Shown: piece after piece, positions 26,929 through 35,670 of the stretch
Position numbering within the stretch: the stretch's first letter is position 1
How the letters are laid out: each line of letters starts with the position of its first letter
Source of the DNA: Cyanobacterium stanieri PCC 7202
GTDB lineage: Bacteria > Cyanobacteriota > Cyanobacteriia > Cyanobacteriales > Cyanobacteriaceae
Direction of reading: 5' to 3'
Assembly: GCA_000317655.1 (NCBI GenBank)
Contig: CP003940.1
Location: 1,364,001 to 1,428,000, forward strand
DNA length: 64,000 bases
Notes under the pieces: generated by a model
Databases searched by the model: none
Told to the model about the DNA's origin: nothing
What the model saw: the letters and a program-made list of their open reading frames with translations, nothing else
Translations under genes and position numbers: made by a program

Positions 26929-29568
26929 ATGTCAACCCTTGTCATCGTCGAGTCACCCACCAAAGCAAAAACCATCCGTAACTATTTACCCAAGGATTTT
27001 ATAGTCGAAGCATCCATGGGGCATATCCGAGATTTACCCTCCTCTGCCGAGGAAATTCCTGCTCAATATAAACAGTTTGATTGGGCAAGGTTGGGGGTAA
27101 ATGTAGAAAATGATTTTGAGCCTATTTATGTGATTCCCAAGGGGAAAAATAAGAAGGTACAGGAGTTAAAAAAACTTTTGAATGGTGCGGATGAGTTGAT
27201 TCTGGCGACGGATGAAGACAGGGAAGGGGAGAGTATAAGTTGGCATTTATTACAATTACTTAAGCCTAAAGTACCTATTAAACGCATGGTTTTCCATGAG
27301 ATTACGAAGGAAGCGATTCAAAAGGCGTTATCTAATTGTCGAGATATTGATGAAAATTTGGTTCATGCCCAAGAAACTCGGCGTATTCTGGATCGATTGG
27401 TGGGTTATACCCTCTCTCCTTTGTTGTGGAAAAAAATTGCCCGTGGTTTGTCGGCGGGAAGGGTGCAGTCGGTGGCGGTGCGTCTCTTGGTGCAAAGGGA
27501 AAGATTGAGAAGGGCTTTTAACAGTGCTTCCTATTGGGATCTTAAGGCTTTGTTAAATCATGACAAAATTGACTTTGAGGCTAAATTAAGTACCTTGGCG
27601 GGGCAAAAACTCGCCACAGGGAGCGATTTTGATCCCGATACGGGTAAGTTGATCAAGGGGAAAAAAGTAACGGTTTTGGATGAGCAAGGGGCGATCGCCC
27701 TTAAGGACAGACTAGATGGCAAACCTTGGACAGTTACCGATACCGAGGAAAAACCTACCACCAGAAAACCCTACGCCCCTTTTACCACCTCCACCCTGCA
27801 ACAGGAGGCTAACCGCAAATTAGGACTGGGGGCAAGGGATACCATGCGCATCGCCCAAAGCCTATATGAGAATGGCTACATTACCTATATGCGTACCGAT
27901 TCGGTACATCTATCGGATCAGGCGATCGCCGCCGCCCGTGCCTGTGTAGAACAAATGTACGGGAAAGAATATTTAAGCCCCAAACCTAGACAATATAAAA
28001 CCAAAGCTAAGGGAGCGCAAGAAGCCCACGAAGCCATCCGCCCAGCGGGTAATACCTTCCGCATCCCCAAGGAAACAGGGTTAAAAGATCGAGAATTAGC
28101 CCTCTACGACTTGATTTGGAAACGTACCGTTGCCTCCCAGATGGCAGAGGCCAGATTGACCCAAATCGCCGTTAATATTCAGGTAGAAGATGCTGTTTTT
28201 CGTTCCTCGGGTAAAAGGATTGATTTCCCCGGTTTCTTTCGTGCCTATGTGGAAGGTTCTGACGATCCCGAAGCGGCGCTCGAAAACCAAGAGGTTATCC
28301 TACCTAACCTCACCCAGGGCGATCGCCCCCGATGCAAAGAATTAGACGTAGTCAATCACCAAACCCAACCCCCTGCCCGTTATACTGAGGCATCCCTCGT
28401 AAAAACCCTCGAAACCGAAGGGGTGGGGCGCCCTAGTACCTACGCCAGTATTATCAGCACCATCATTGATCGAGGTTACGCCCAACTGCGTTCCAAAGCC
28501 CTCATTCCCACCTTTACCGCCTTTGCCGTGGTTAGTTTACTAGAACAAAACTTCGAGGAATTGGTGGACACCAAATTCACCTCAAAAATGGAGCAAAGCC
28601 TTGATGAAATTGCCGCAGGACAAGAGCAGTGGATTCCCTACCTCAAAAACTTCTATCTAGGAGATCAAGGACTGCAAAACCAAGTTAAAACAAGGGAAAC
28701 AGAGATCGATCCTAGTCAAGCAAAGGCGATCGCCCTTGAAAACCTCGATGTACAGGTCAAGATAGGACGTTTTGGCGCTTACTTAGAAGCCCAACGGGGA
28801 GAAGACTTAGTAAAATCTTCTATCCCCGAAGAACTAACCCCCTCCGATCTCAACCCCGAACAGGTAGAGATGTTATTAAAACAAAAAATCGAAGGTCCCA
28901 AAGTCCTCGGACATCACCCCGAATCCGAAAAACCCATCTACCTGCTTATAGGCAGTTATGGTCCCTATGTACAACTAGGAGACACCCCCGAAGGCAAAGC
29001 CAAAAAACCGAAAACCGCATCTTTTCCCAAAGGTACCCAGTTAGAAGACATCGATCTTGACATGGCGTTAGCATACCTTTCCCTACCCCGTACTCTCGGC
29101 GAACATCCCGACACAGGAAAACCCGTCAAAGTGAGCCTAGGACGTTTTGGCCCTTATGTAGTTCATGATCAAGGAAAAGACGGTAAGGATTATCGTTCCC
29201 TCAAAAAAGAAGACGATCTCTTAACCATCTCCTTTGAAAGAGCTTTAGAACTTCTCGCCCAACCCAAAAGGGGCAGGGGGCGCAGTGCAGGAAGTGCCAA
29301 GAAACCTTTACGGGAATTGGGCAATCATCCCGATGATGATCAACCTATCAATATCTATGATGGGCCTTATGGGGTATATTTCAAACACGGTAAAACCAAC
29401 GTCAAGTTACCCGATGGCGAAACCGCCGAGAGTATGAGCTTAGATAAGGCTTTGTTATTGTTAAAAGATAAAGCCCCCGCCAAAAAGAAAACCACCACTC
29501 GTAAAAGGTCGACTACTACCACCAAAAAGAAAACCACTACTCGTAAAAAGAAAACAGAGGACAGTTAA
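26929..29568 (+). CDS. topA: DNA topoisomerase I
   Basis: An 879-residue type IA topoisomerase that relaxes negative supercoils. The Toprim domain has the metal-binding DEDREGE at 95-101; the active-site ITYMRTDS has Tyr320. The C-terminal half contains several repeated topo C-terminal modules with (F/Y)GPYV...LG-type motifs ([44 protein letters not shown]) in place of zinc fingers, as in cyanobacteria. The last 35 or so residues are a Lys/Thr/Arg-rich tail, probably DNA binding. Preceded by a gap of about 180 bases and followed by a palindromic repeat. Confidence 0.96.
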   Translation: MSTLVIVESPTKAKTIRNYLPKDFIVEASMGHIRDLPSSAEEIPAQYKQFDWARLGVNVENDFEPIYVIPKGKNKKVQELKKLLNGADELILATDEDREGESISWHLLQLLKPKVPIKRMVFHEITKEAIQKALSNCRDIDENLVHAQETRRILDRLVGYTLSPLLWKKIARGLSAGRVQSVAVRLLVQRERLRRAFNSASYWDLKALLNHDKIDFEAKLSTLAGQKLATGSDFDPDTGKLIKGKKVTVLDEQGAIALKDRLDGKPWTVTDTEEKPTTRKPYAPFTTSTLQQEANRKLGLGARDTMRIAQSLYENGYITYMRTDSVHLSDQAIAAARACVEQMYGKEYLSPKPRQYKTKAKGAQEAHEAIRPAGNTFRIPKETGLKDRELALYDLIWKRTVASQMAEARLTQIAVNIQVEDAVFRSSGKRIDFPGFFRAYVEGSDDPEAALENQEVILPNLTQGDRPRCKELDVVNHQTQPPARYTEASLVKTLETEGVGRPSTYASIISTIIDRGYAQLRSKALIPTFTAFAVVSLLEQNFEELVDTKFTSKMEQSLDEIAAGQEQWIPYLKNFYLGDQGLQNQVKTRETEIDPSQAKAIALENLDVQVKIGRFGAYLEAQRGEDLVKSSIPEELTPSDLNPEQVEMLLKQKIEGPKVLGHHPESEKPIYLLIGSYGPYVQLGDTPEGKAKKPKTASFPKGTQLEDIDLDMALAYLSLPRTLGEHPDTGKPVKVSLGRFGPYVVHDQGKDGKDYRSLKKEDDLLTISFERALELLAQPKRGRGRSAGSAKKPLRELGNHPDDDQPINIYDGPYGVYFKHGKTNVKLPDGETAESMSLDKALLLLKDKAPAKKKTTTRKRSTTTTKKKTTTRKKKTEDS

Positions 29569-29586
29569 ACAGTGTGCTTCCTGAAT

Positions 29587-29602
29587 CCCCCAATTCTGGG
29601 GG
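29587..29602. repeat. CCCCCAATTCTGGGGG palindrome
   Basis: Core of the dispersed element found in longer form at 52701 and 55608. It lies 18 bases after the topA stop and may double as its terminator, though no T-run follows. Confidence 0.65.
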
Positions 29603-29733
29603 AAATAAATGGGAACAATTCAAAAATTTATGAATAAGGGCGATCGCACTCTATACTTTCACCACAAGTGAGATCAATCTAAATCCTTAAATTATCCGTT
29701 GTGATAAGATGAGCTTAAATAATCAATGCTGGA

Positions 29734-29991
29734 ATGATGAGAAATATATATAAACTACCATTAATATTGGAACCGCAACCCGAGGGGGGTTATACAGTAA
29801 CTTGTCCTTTATTACCTGATCTAATCACAGAAGCCGATACATTAGATGAAGTTATTCCCAATGTTTCTGATGCTTTGTCAGCATTAATCGAAGCCTATCA
29901 AGAGTTAAATAAACCTTTACCTTCTTTCTTAAATCCTATTATAGAACCTAGTCTTATTTGGACGGAAACTTTAATTCCAACTTCGGCTTGA
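29734..29991 (+). CDS. hicB: HicB-family antitoxin
   Basis: An 85-residue protein with the partial RNase H-like HicB fold: LPLILEPQPEGGYTVTCPLLPDLITEADTLDEV is a typical HicB core (EGGYxVxxPxLPGxxTxGdTxeEA), followed by a helix (VSDALSALIEAYQE). There is no C-terminal DNA-binding domain, so autoregulation would have to work another way. The stop overlaps the next start as TGATG. Either ATG (29734 or 29737) could be used. Confidence 0.85.
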   Translation: MMRNIYKLPLILEPQPEGGYTVTCPLLPDLITEADTLDEVIPNVSDALSALIEAYQELNKPLPSFLNPIIEPSLIWTETLIPTSA

Positions 29992-30203
29992 TGAAATATA
30001 AAGAAGTTATCAAAAAACTAAAAAAGATGGGATGTAAAGAAATTCCCAGAAAGGGAGGAGGTTCTCATCGAAAATGGTACAATCCTAGTAATAAAGTCGT
30101 AGTACCAGTTCCTGATTGGGGAAATAAAGATTTGAAATTAGGCACTTTAAGAAAAATTATTCGTCAACTAGATCTTGATTGGGAAGAGTTTAAAAATTTA
30201 TAA
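29991..30203 (+). CDS. hicA: HicA-family mRNA interferase toxin
   Basis: A 70-residue double-stranded-RNA-binding-fold toxin: KEVIKKLKKMGCKEIPRKGGGSHRKWYNP carries the active-site GSHRKW with the catalytic His, followed by VVVPVPDWGNKDLKLGTLRKIIRQLDL. HicA toxins cleave mRNA. The start at the overlapping ATG (29991) fits the family; a longer reading from 29958 would put non-family residues inside hicB. The order hicB-hicA is the reverse of the classical hicAB but is frequent in cyanobacteria. Confidence 0.87.
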   Translation: MKYKEVIKKLKKMGCKEIPRKGGGSHRKWYNPSNKVVVPVPDWGNKDLKLGTLRKIIRQLDLDWEEFKNL

Positions 30204-30250
30204 ATAAGGGCGTATCTTATACCCTCAACAAAATAACAAAAACACAAAAA

Positions 30251-30276
30251 ACCCCGCCTACAAACAGAAGCGGGGT
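30251..30276 (-). terminator. Terminator of the DUF3386 gene
   Basis: ACCCCGC / GCGGGGT arms with a 12-base loop, then TTTTTTGTGTTTTTG on the minus strand. Could also stop hicBA transcripts on the other strand. Confidence 0.75.
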
Positions 30277-30296
30277 AATCAATTAGAAAAAACAAA

Positions 30297-30935
30297 CTAA
30301 CCTAAAACCACATTAGAGAATTGATACTCAGTAGTTACAGGCGCACCATTTTCCTCAGTGGTAATAGTACGATTAGTTAAAACATAATAACCGTCAACAT
30401 TTTCAAAAGTATCATTGAAAACCGTTTTAGGCCCTCTGGGTTGTAAAGTTTCCGCATCTAAATAAACAGAATCATAACCAGTAGAAAGATAACCCTGATC
30501 AGTGTTTAATAAACCAAAGGTATTAATCGCCACAATACCCTTACCCATGCGACGATACACAAAGCAAACATTGTTATCTTTTACCTTATAGCGATTACCC
30601 TCAGAAGCACCACCCACTAAGATTTCCACTGCACCATTTTCGTCTTTTTCACCAAAGGTGAAGGTATTATCGCCGTGGCTTTTTTCAAAACTATGATTCA
30701 CACGGTGAATGGTAATCTCCCATAACTGTTGTTCCATAGCTTTTTTCACAGGGCCTTCCTCGATACCAGAAATTTCAAATTTGAGATCTGCCCCAATTTT
30801 TGCTTGAGCGGTGAAAGTTCCTTCTTTGGATTTTAAAGTAATATCACAGCTATAACCAGGGAAATCACTGTCCCAAGTGTAGCGATTTTCGTAGGCAGAG
30901 CGAAAAAGATTTTCGGCGGTTAATGTCTGAGTCAT
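30297..30935 (-). CDS. DUF3386 protein
   Basis: A 212-residue cytosolic protein of the cyanobacterial DUF3386 family: an N-terminal helix (AENLFRSAYENRYTWD), then long beta-rich segments with FPGYSCDITLKSKEGTF, FVYRRMGKGIVAINTF and a closing EYQFSNVVLG. No signal peptide. Function is not known; the fold looks like a beta-barrel or lipocalin-like sheet but this is a guess. Single gene with its own terminator. Confidence 0.8.
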   Translation of the reverse strand: MTQTLTAENLFRSAYENRYTWDSDFPGYSCDITLKSKEGTFTAQAKIGADLKFEISGIEEGPVKKAMEQQLWEITIHRVNHSFEKSHGDNTFTFGEKDENGAVEILVGGASEGNRYKVKDNNVCFVYRRMGKGIVAINTFGLLNTDQGYLSTGYDSVYLDAETLQPRGPKTVFNDTFENVDGYYVLTNRTITTEENGAPVTTEYQFSNVVLG

Positions 30936-31070
30936 TTTTACTCCTAAATGTTGTTTAAATTACTTTTCTATTCTCAGTATAGTTGACATAATTCTGTCTG
31001 TGGGGTGTTGAAATTTATCATTGACAATTAATGATTATTTTTGATCGCCATTTTTCTAACACATAACATC

Positions 31071-31100
31071 TGTAGGGGGACGCAGCATGCTACGTCCCCG
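31071..31100. repeat. Dispersed palindrome GGGGACG...CATG...CGTCCCC
   Basis: TGTAGGGGGACGCAGCATGC followed by TACGTCCCC forms a stem around a central GCATGC. Same family as 17168-17194. It sits downstream of the flavodiiron gene and may help end its transcript. Confidence 0.65.
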
Positions 31101-31124
31101 CAAATAGCAACGTACTTATATTTA

Positions 31125-32849
31125 TTAATAGTAGTTACCCACTTTGCGATGATGTACCGCCGTTAAAGCGTCAGATTTCGATACCCTGCCTGTGGTAACT
31201 TTACTATATACAATCCAATGATCTCCGCAATCCATACGACTTACCACCTCACATTCAAGATAGGCAAGGGCATCTACTAAAATGGGAGATTTATTGGTGG
31301 CTACGGCGGTTTTTACCCCTTCAAAACGATCCGCCCCAGGGGGGAATCTTTTGAGAAAATGTTTCATGAGGGGCTGATATTTTCCTTCCTCAAGAATGTT
31401 CAAGACAAAAGTATCCTCTACCTGTAGCAAAGATTCGATCGCCCTGTCTTTTGCCACCGCCACGGTAAATCCGGGGGGTTCAAAACTAGCTTGACTCACC
31501 CACGATGCCAACATCGCCCCTTTGGTTTCTTCTCCTTTTTGGGCAGTGATGATATACAACCCACCGCTTAAACGCCCCATAGCCTTGTCTAGGTCAACGT
31601 CTAAGGCTTTCCTTTTACTAATTTTGGCTTTTTTGGTCAAAATCTGTCCTAAGTCAACTCCTGACTCCTCACAGGTTTGATAGGTGATTTCGTGGGGGGT
31701 TTCTTTGATGCGGATGGGGTTAAATACTTGATTTAAACCTAAATCCGATAGTTTGGAGGAAAAGGTGTCGATGGGTTCATCATCACCACCATAGGACTCG
31801 TATAGTCCGAAAATCTGCTTACTGTTGACAGTGGCAAGGATTGCCCCTACTTTATTGGCAATGTCGCCATTGTCGCTGAGGGGGGGCATACCAAGGACAA
31901 TTCCTGCACTGCGACTAACTATTTCGGGTATTTCGTGGATGTCGGTGCCGTTGATGTCGATCATTTCCACCGTAACCCCTGTTTTCGTGATACCCTTAGC
32001 AATGGATTGTGAGAGGCGATCGCTATAACCGTAATCAGAGATATAGAATACAGCGACGGTTTTTTCTCCCTTACTTTGTTCGCTACTCCAACGATGATAA
32101 CGGTCTAATAATTCCTGAACATTATGTTTTAAAATTGGGCCATGACCATTGGCAACCAATTTTACTTCCCCAAGGGCAGACATTCTTTTCATGGCAGAAA
32201 GGACAGATCTCGCATTAGGACCCATCAAACATTCATAATAGAAACGATAGTCTGGGGAAATGGCATCTAAATCTTGATCATATATGTCGGCACTGCAATA
32301 GTGTAAACCGAAAGCATCACAGGTAAAAAGAGTATTGGTGCCATGGTCATAACTAAATATAGTATCTGGCCAGTGGAGGTTAGGGGCGTTGACAAATTCA
32401 AATATATGACCGTTACCGATGTCTAATTGGTCACCATTTTTGACAACTTGTCGCTCAAAATCTTTATGTACAAAACCCTCTAAAAATTGGATGGCAACCT
32501 TAGAAGCCACCACGGTGATATGGGGGGCAATATCTAATAAATCTTTTACTAACCCGCTATGATCTGGCTCAGTATGAGAGATAATTAAATAATCTATATC
32601 TTGGGGATTAATTACTTTTTTTAATTCATCAAAATAAAGATCTTTAAATTTGGCGTGGGAAGTGTCAATTAAGGCATTTTTTTCTCCTTTCACCACATAG
32701 GAGTTATAGGTAGTTCCATTTTGTAAACCAAATTCGATGTCGAAACGATCTCGATCCCAGTCTAGGGAGCGTATGGTGGTGGTATCAGGGGCGATATTTT
32801 CCACCTGAGTAGTAAGACGTTTTGCTGTTTTAATGGGAGTTGTAACCAT
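31125..32849 (-). CDS. flv3: Flavodiiron protein, probably Flv3
   Basis: A 574-residue three-domain flavodiiron protein: metallo-beta-lactamase-like diiron domain, flavodoxin-like domain (from about 260), and a C-terminal flavin reductase-like domain (from about 425, LSGGLYIITAQKG). The diiron ligands are canonical: HTEPDH at 92-97, the His of NLHWPDT, the Asp of TCDAFG and the His of NGHGPI. In Synechocystis Flv1/Flv3 return electrons from photosystem I to oxygen. Canonical ligands point to Flv3 (or Flv4) rather than Flv1/Flv2; the start IRSLDWDRDRFDIEFG supports Flv3. The partner gene flv1 is not in the window. Confidence 0.82.
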   Translation of the reverse strand: MVTTPIKTAKRLTTQVENIAPDTTTIRSLDWDRDRFDIEFGLQNGTTYNSYVVKGEKNALIDTSHAKFKDLYFDELKKVINPQDIDYLIISHTEPDHSGLVKDLLDIAPHITVVASKVAIQFLEGFVHKDFERQVVKNGDQLDIGNGHIFEFVNAPNLHWPDTIFSYDHGTNTLFTCDAFGLHYCSADIYDQDLDAISPDYRFYYECLMGPNARSVLSAMKRMSALGEVKLVANGHGPILKHNVQELLDRYHRWSSEQSKGEKTVAVFYISDYGYSDRLSQSIAKGITKTGVTVEMIDINGTDIHEIPEIVSRSAGIVLGMPPLSDNGDIANKVGAILATVNSKQIFGLYESYGGDDEPIDTFSSKLSDLGLNQVFNPIRIKETPHEITYQTCEESGVDLGQILTKKAKISKRKALDVDLDKAMGRLSGGLYIITAQKGEETKGAMLASWVSQASFEPPGFTVAVAKDRAIESLLQVEDTFVLNILEEGKYQPLMKHFLKRFPPGADRFEGVKTAVATNKSPILVDALAYLECEVVSRMDCGDHWIVYSKVTTGRVSKSDALTAVHHRKVGNYY

Positions 32850-32929
32850 TGAGAGATTCCCCCTTTATAAATTTTTTATATTATTGCTTCTCCCATTATA
32901 GTCAGCAAAGGTTTTTAAGATGGTTATTT

Positions 32930-34417
32930 TTATACTTCGAGCATCACTTCTTCTTCTAATACTCTTACTTTTTTACCTGATTTAGTCATTTTGGAACCGA
33001 TAATAAACACAGCTAACCCGATTAAAGGACTAATGAGAGTGGGAAAACCATCAAAATCGGGAGAGAAAAAAGAATTGGGAATATATAGAAGAGTGTTATC
33101 GATACCAAATACCGTCGGCATGAAAATAAAAAATAGTAGACGAGTGGAAGTGCCGATGATTATACAAGATAATGCTCCTTGCCAAGTTGCTTTTGACCAG
33201 AAAAGTCCACCAGTCAAAGGAATTAATAAACCTGCAAAGCCTATATCAAAAGCTAATAGTAATAAAATTCCCGTTTGGGGTACTCTTAGGGCAAAAAATA
33301 CTCCTAAAGCAGTAATGAAAAAAGCCATGATTCGGGTAATAAGTAAAAGGCGATCGCCCCCAGCGTTACGATCATCATGACGAATACCTAAAATATTATG
33401 AGCCATCACCGATGCAGTACCCAAAATAGCTCCATCAGCAGTGGATAGAGATGCAGACAAAATAGCTGCAATAACCAATAAACCCAAAGCAGGAGGAATA
33501 ACACCCCTAATCAAACTGAATAACAAAGGGCCCTCGGGAGTAATTCCCGCATTACTAAGAATATCCCCTGCAGACAAAGCAATCATGGAAAATGGCACAC
33601 CAATAATCACAGTACCAAAAGAACCAATAAAACACGCTCTTTGTGCTGTATCAGGACTCTCAGCCGCAAAAACACGAGCCATAAAATCGATCGCCACAAT
33701 ATCCCCTAATCCTAAAGCCAGAAGAGTAGCCCAGTTAATAGCAGCCCCTTCTGCTGGATTGGTAAGTTGAGCCAAATCCATCGGCCCCATACCATCAGGA
33801 ATAACTAAACCAAAATTCATCGTGATGAAAAACATCAACAAAACCGTGCCAACCAAAGCAATAGCTACTTGAATGGCATCGGTATAAGCTACGGCAAAAA
33901 GACCACCACTAGCCGTATAAATCAAGACGATGATTGCAATCAACATCACTCCAGCTATATAGCTAGTGCCTAAAAAGGCTTGAAATAGATAACCCCCTGC
34001 CACCAGATTACCCGCTAACAAAAAAGAGAAGCTCAGAACCATAATAATCGAAGCAACAACTTCCGTTAGACGATTATACTTACGCCGATAAAAATCAGGT
34101 AAAGTGATTAAACCCATACGGTTCATAGGCTTTGCAAAGAAAAGACCAGTCAAAAATAGACATAGAGCCAAACCAAGGGGTAAAGATGCCCCTGCCCAAA
34201 ACCCAAATTCTGCGGCTAAATCAGTATTTCCGAGAGTGGCATTAGAATCTACCGATTGAGCCATTAAAGTAGCTGCAGCTAACGGTAACATTAATCCTCG
34301 ACCAGCTACCAAATAATTTTCACTGTTCCCTTTTATTTTTTTTGCAGCCCATACACCTATGCCTAAAGTACCGAAAAGAAATACAACAATCCCCCAAAAC
34401 AGTATCTTATCTGTCAT
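32930..34417 (-). CDS. Sodium:solute symporter (SSS family), candidate guanidine-operon transporter
   Basis: A 495-residue membrane protein with about 13 hydrophobic helices and SSS-family landmarks: an N-terminal SENYLVAGRGL segment, the TASGGLFAVAYTDAIQ stretch in the middle (the family 'GG...v..TD..Q' motif), and SLSTADGAILGTASVMAHNI after it. These carriers use sodium to import small solutes such as sugars, proline, pantothenate or urea. It follows ghaB on the same strand after 128 bases, so it may belong to the guanidine regulon and bring in guanidine or a related compound. The substrate is inferred from position only. Flv3 starts 80 bases further on. Confidence 0.75.
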   Translation of the reverse strand: MTDKILFWGIVVFLFGTLGIGVWAAKKIKGNSENYLVAGRGLMLPLAAATLMAQSVDSNATLGNTDLAAEFGFWAGASLPLGLALCLFLTGLFFAKPMNRMGLITLPDFYRRKYNRLTEVVASIIMVLSFSFLLAGNLVAGGYLFQAFLGTSYIAGVMLIAIIVLIYTASGGLFAVAYTDAIQVAIALVGTVLLMFFITMNFGLVIPDGMGPMDLAQLTNPAEGAAINWATLLALGLGDIVAIDFMARVFAAESPDTAQRACFIGSFGTVIIGVPFSMIALSAGDILSNAGITPEGPLLFSLIRGVIPPALGLLVIAAILSASLSTADGAILGTASVMAHNILGIRHDDRNAGGDRLLLITRIMAFFITALGVFFALRVPQTGILLLLAFDIGFAGLLIPLTGGLFWSKATWQGALSCIIIGTSTRLLFFIFMPTVFGIDNTLLYIPNSFFSPDFDGFPTLISPLIGLAVFIIGSKMTKSGKKVRVLEEEVMLEV

Positions 34418-34448
34418 AATATTTACCTTTATGTATCATTTTTAATTT

Positions 34449-34537
34449 GTCGAATCTGAGAGTTGCACCTACCAATGTTCCTTCTTAGGTTCGACTTTTT
34501 CTCGTTACAGACTTATGTACTGTTAGTTAGACAGTAC
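34449..34537 (-). promoter_or_regulatory. Structured spacer between ghaB and the symporter gene
   Basis: The 128-base gap contains a 7+7 inverted repeat (GTACTGT/ACAGTAC, 34517-34537). It also has a nested stem: GTCGAA/TTCGAC outside (34449-34495) with ACCTA/TAGGT inside. A segment AACTCTCAG with an upstream CGAGA weakly recalls a glycine riboswitch, but most of the consensus is absent. It could be a processing site, attenuator or an unknown riboswitch. The ribosome site AAAGG lies nine bases before the symporter ATG. Confidence 0.4.
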
Positions 34538-34545
34538 AAATAGAC

Positions 34546-35247
34546 TTACACCGTTGCCGTTAAAGTCTTTTTCTGATTAGTTATTAACTGATTTTTGACC
34601 CAAGTAAACCATTCATCTAACCCCATTTCTGTCTTACTCGATACAGGAATAATAGTTACATGAGGATTCATTTGTTTTACGTTACTAATTAATTTTTCGA
34701 GATCAAAATCCAAATAAGGAGCCAAATCCATTTTTGTAATTAATAAACAATCTGCTTCCTGAAACATAATTGGATATTTGAGTGGTTTATCTTCCCCCTC
34801 CGTAATGCTCAATAAAGCTACTTTGGCGTGTTCTCCTACCTCAAATTCCGCAGGACATACCAAATTACCGACATTCTCTACCCAAACTAAGTCTAGGGTG
34901 TGGGGATCATATTTTGCTCTGAGTTGATGAATTCCCCCCGACACCATCTTGGAGTCAAGATGGCAAGATCTTCCTGTATTAATTGCGATGACGGGAACGT
35001 CATACTGTCTCAGGCGATCTGCATCCAATTCGGTTGTCATATCCCCTTCAATCACTGCCATTTTTAATTGATTATGTAAATGGGCAAGGGTTTTTTCTAG
35101 TAAAGCTGTTTTACCTGCTCCGGGGCTACTCATTAAGTTAAAGCAGGTAATGCCCCACTGGTCAAAATGTTCTCGATTATGATCAGCCCCTGCTTGATTC
35201 GCATGGAGTAAGTTTATTTCTAAGGCTGCGTCAAATGTCTGGTGCAT
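34546..35247 (-). CDS. ghaB: HypB-like GTPase nickel chaperone for guanidine hydrolase
   Basis: A 233-residue SIMIBI GTPase related to HypB. The P-loop SSPGAGKT is at 40-47; [11 protein letters not shown] and [12 protein letters not shown] (with the metal-binding Cys) are typical, and TKMDL is the guanine-specificity motif. The N-terminus lacks the long His-rich storage stretch of some HypB proteins. HypB inserts nickel in hydrogenase maturation, but here it lies directly after gdmH and the HypA-like gene with no hydrogenase genes nearby. By analogy with Synechocystis (sll1077-sll1079) it most likely loads nickel into GdmH. Confidence 0.87.
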   Translation of the reverse strand: MHQTFDAALEINLLHANQAGADHNREHFDQWGITCFNLMSSPGAGKTALLEKTLAHLHNQLKMAVIEGDMTTELDADRLRQYDVPVIAINTGRSCHLDSKMVSGGIHQLRAKYDPHTLDLVWVENVGNLVCPAEFEVGEHAKVALLSITEGEDKPLKYPIMFQEADCLLITKMDLAPYLDFDLEKLISNVKQMNPHVTIIPVSSKTEMGLDEWFTWVKNQLITNQKKTLTATV

Positions 35248-35266
35248 AATGTTTATTAATTACTAT

Positions 35267-35641
35267 TTAATTTAAGGACAAAGAAGGTTCAGGATTTGAA
35301 TATTCAATATGATCAATTTTTAATTCTCTACCTGAGCGAATATCTTCCATGGGTGCATTACATTGGGGACAAGAATATTGCAGGCCAATTTCTGGTTTAT
35401 ATTCTTGGTCACAATGATGACAAAAAGCCACAAGAGGAACACTTTTGATGGCAAGAGTTGCCCCTTCAAGGAAAGTATTGCGGGTTTGAGCTTCAAAGGC
35501 AAAAGCTAGACTAGCAGGTTCAACACAGGTAAAGTCACCCACCAAAAGATGAACCTTATCAATTTGATAGGGGTGAGGTTGGGACTCGTACCAATCCCTT
35601 ACAGTCATTATCAATGCCTTGGTCATATCGGTTTCGTGCAT
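35267..35641 (-). CDS. ghaA: HypA-like nickel chaperone for guanidine hydrolase
   Basis: A 124-residue HypA homologue when started at the ATG at 35641, which gives the invariant nickel-binding MHE N-terminus and has a GGAGGAG ribosome site four bases upstream. A longer reading from 35680 would bury this motif. The zinc site is intact: CHHC and CPQC, separated by about 16 residues. It sits 29 bases after gdmH and 19 before ghaB, forming a tight operon. HypA proteins pass nickel to enzymes with HypB; the context points to GdmH as client. Confidence 0.88.
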   Translation of the reverse strand: MHETDMTKALIMTVRDWYESQPHPYQIDKVHLLVGDFTCVEPASLAFAFEAQTRNTFLEGATLAIKSVPLVAFCHHCDQEYKPEIGLQYSCPQCNAPMEDIRSGRELKIDHIEYSNPEPSLSLN

Positions 35642-35670
35642 AATCTCCTCCACAGATAAGGGTGAATAGT

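Noticed and set aside
32991-33770. Two plus-strand ORFs of 109-129 codons antisense to the symporter
   Set aside because: They are complete shadows of a well-supported membrane protein gene and have no independent start signals.
34449-34545. Glycine riboswitch before the symporter
   Set aside because: Only AACTCTCAG and a short CGAGA match; the GCCGAAGG and GGCAAAAGGAC blocks are missing, so I kept it as an unclassified structured spacer.
34546-35641. Hydrogenase maturation cluster (hypA, hypB)
   Set aside because: No hydrogenase or other hyp genes are present, and both genes sit directly after gdmH; a GdmH maturation role fits better.
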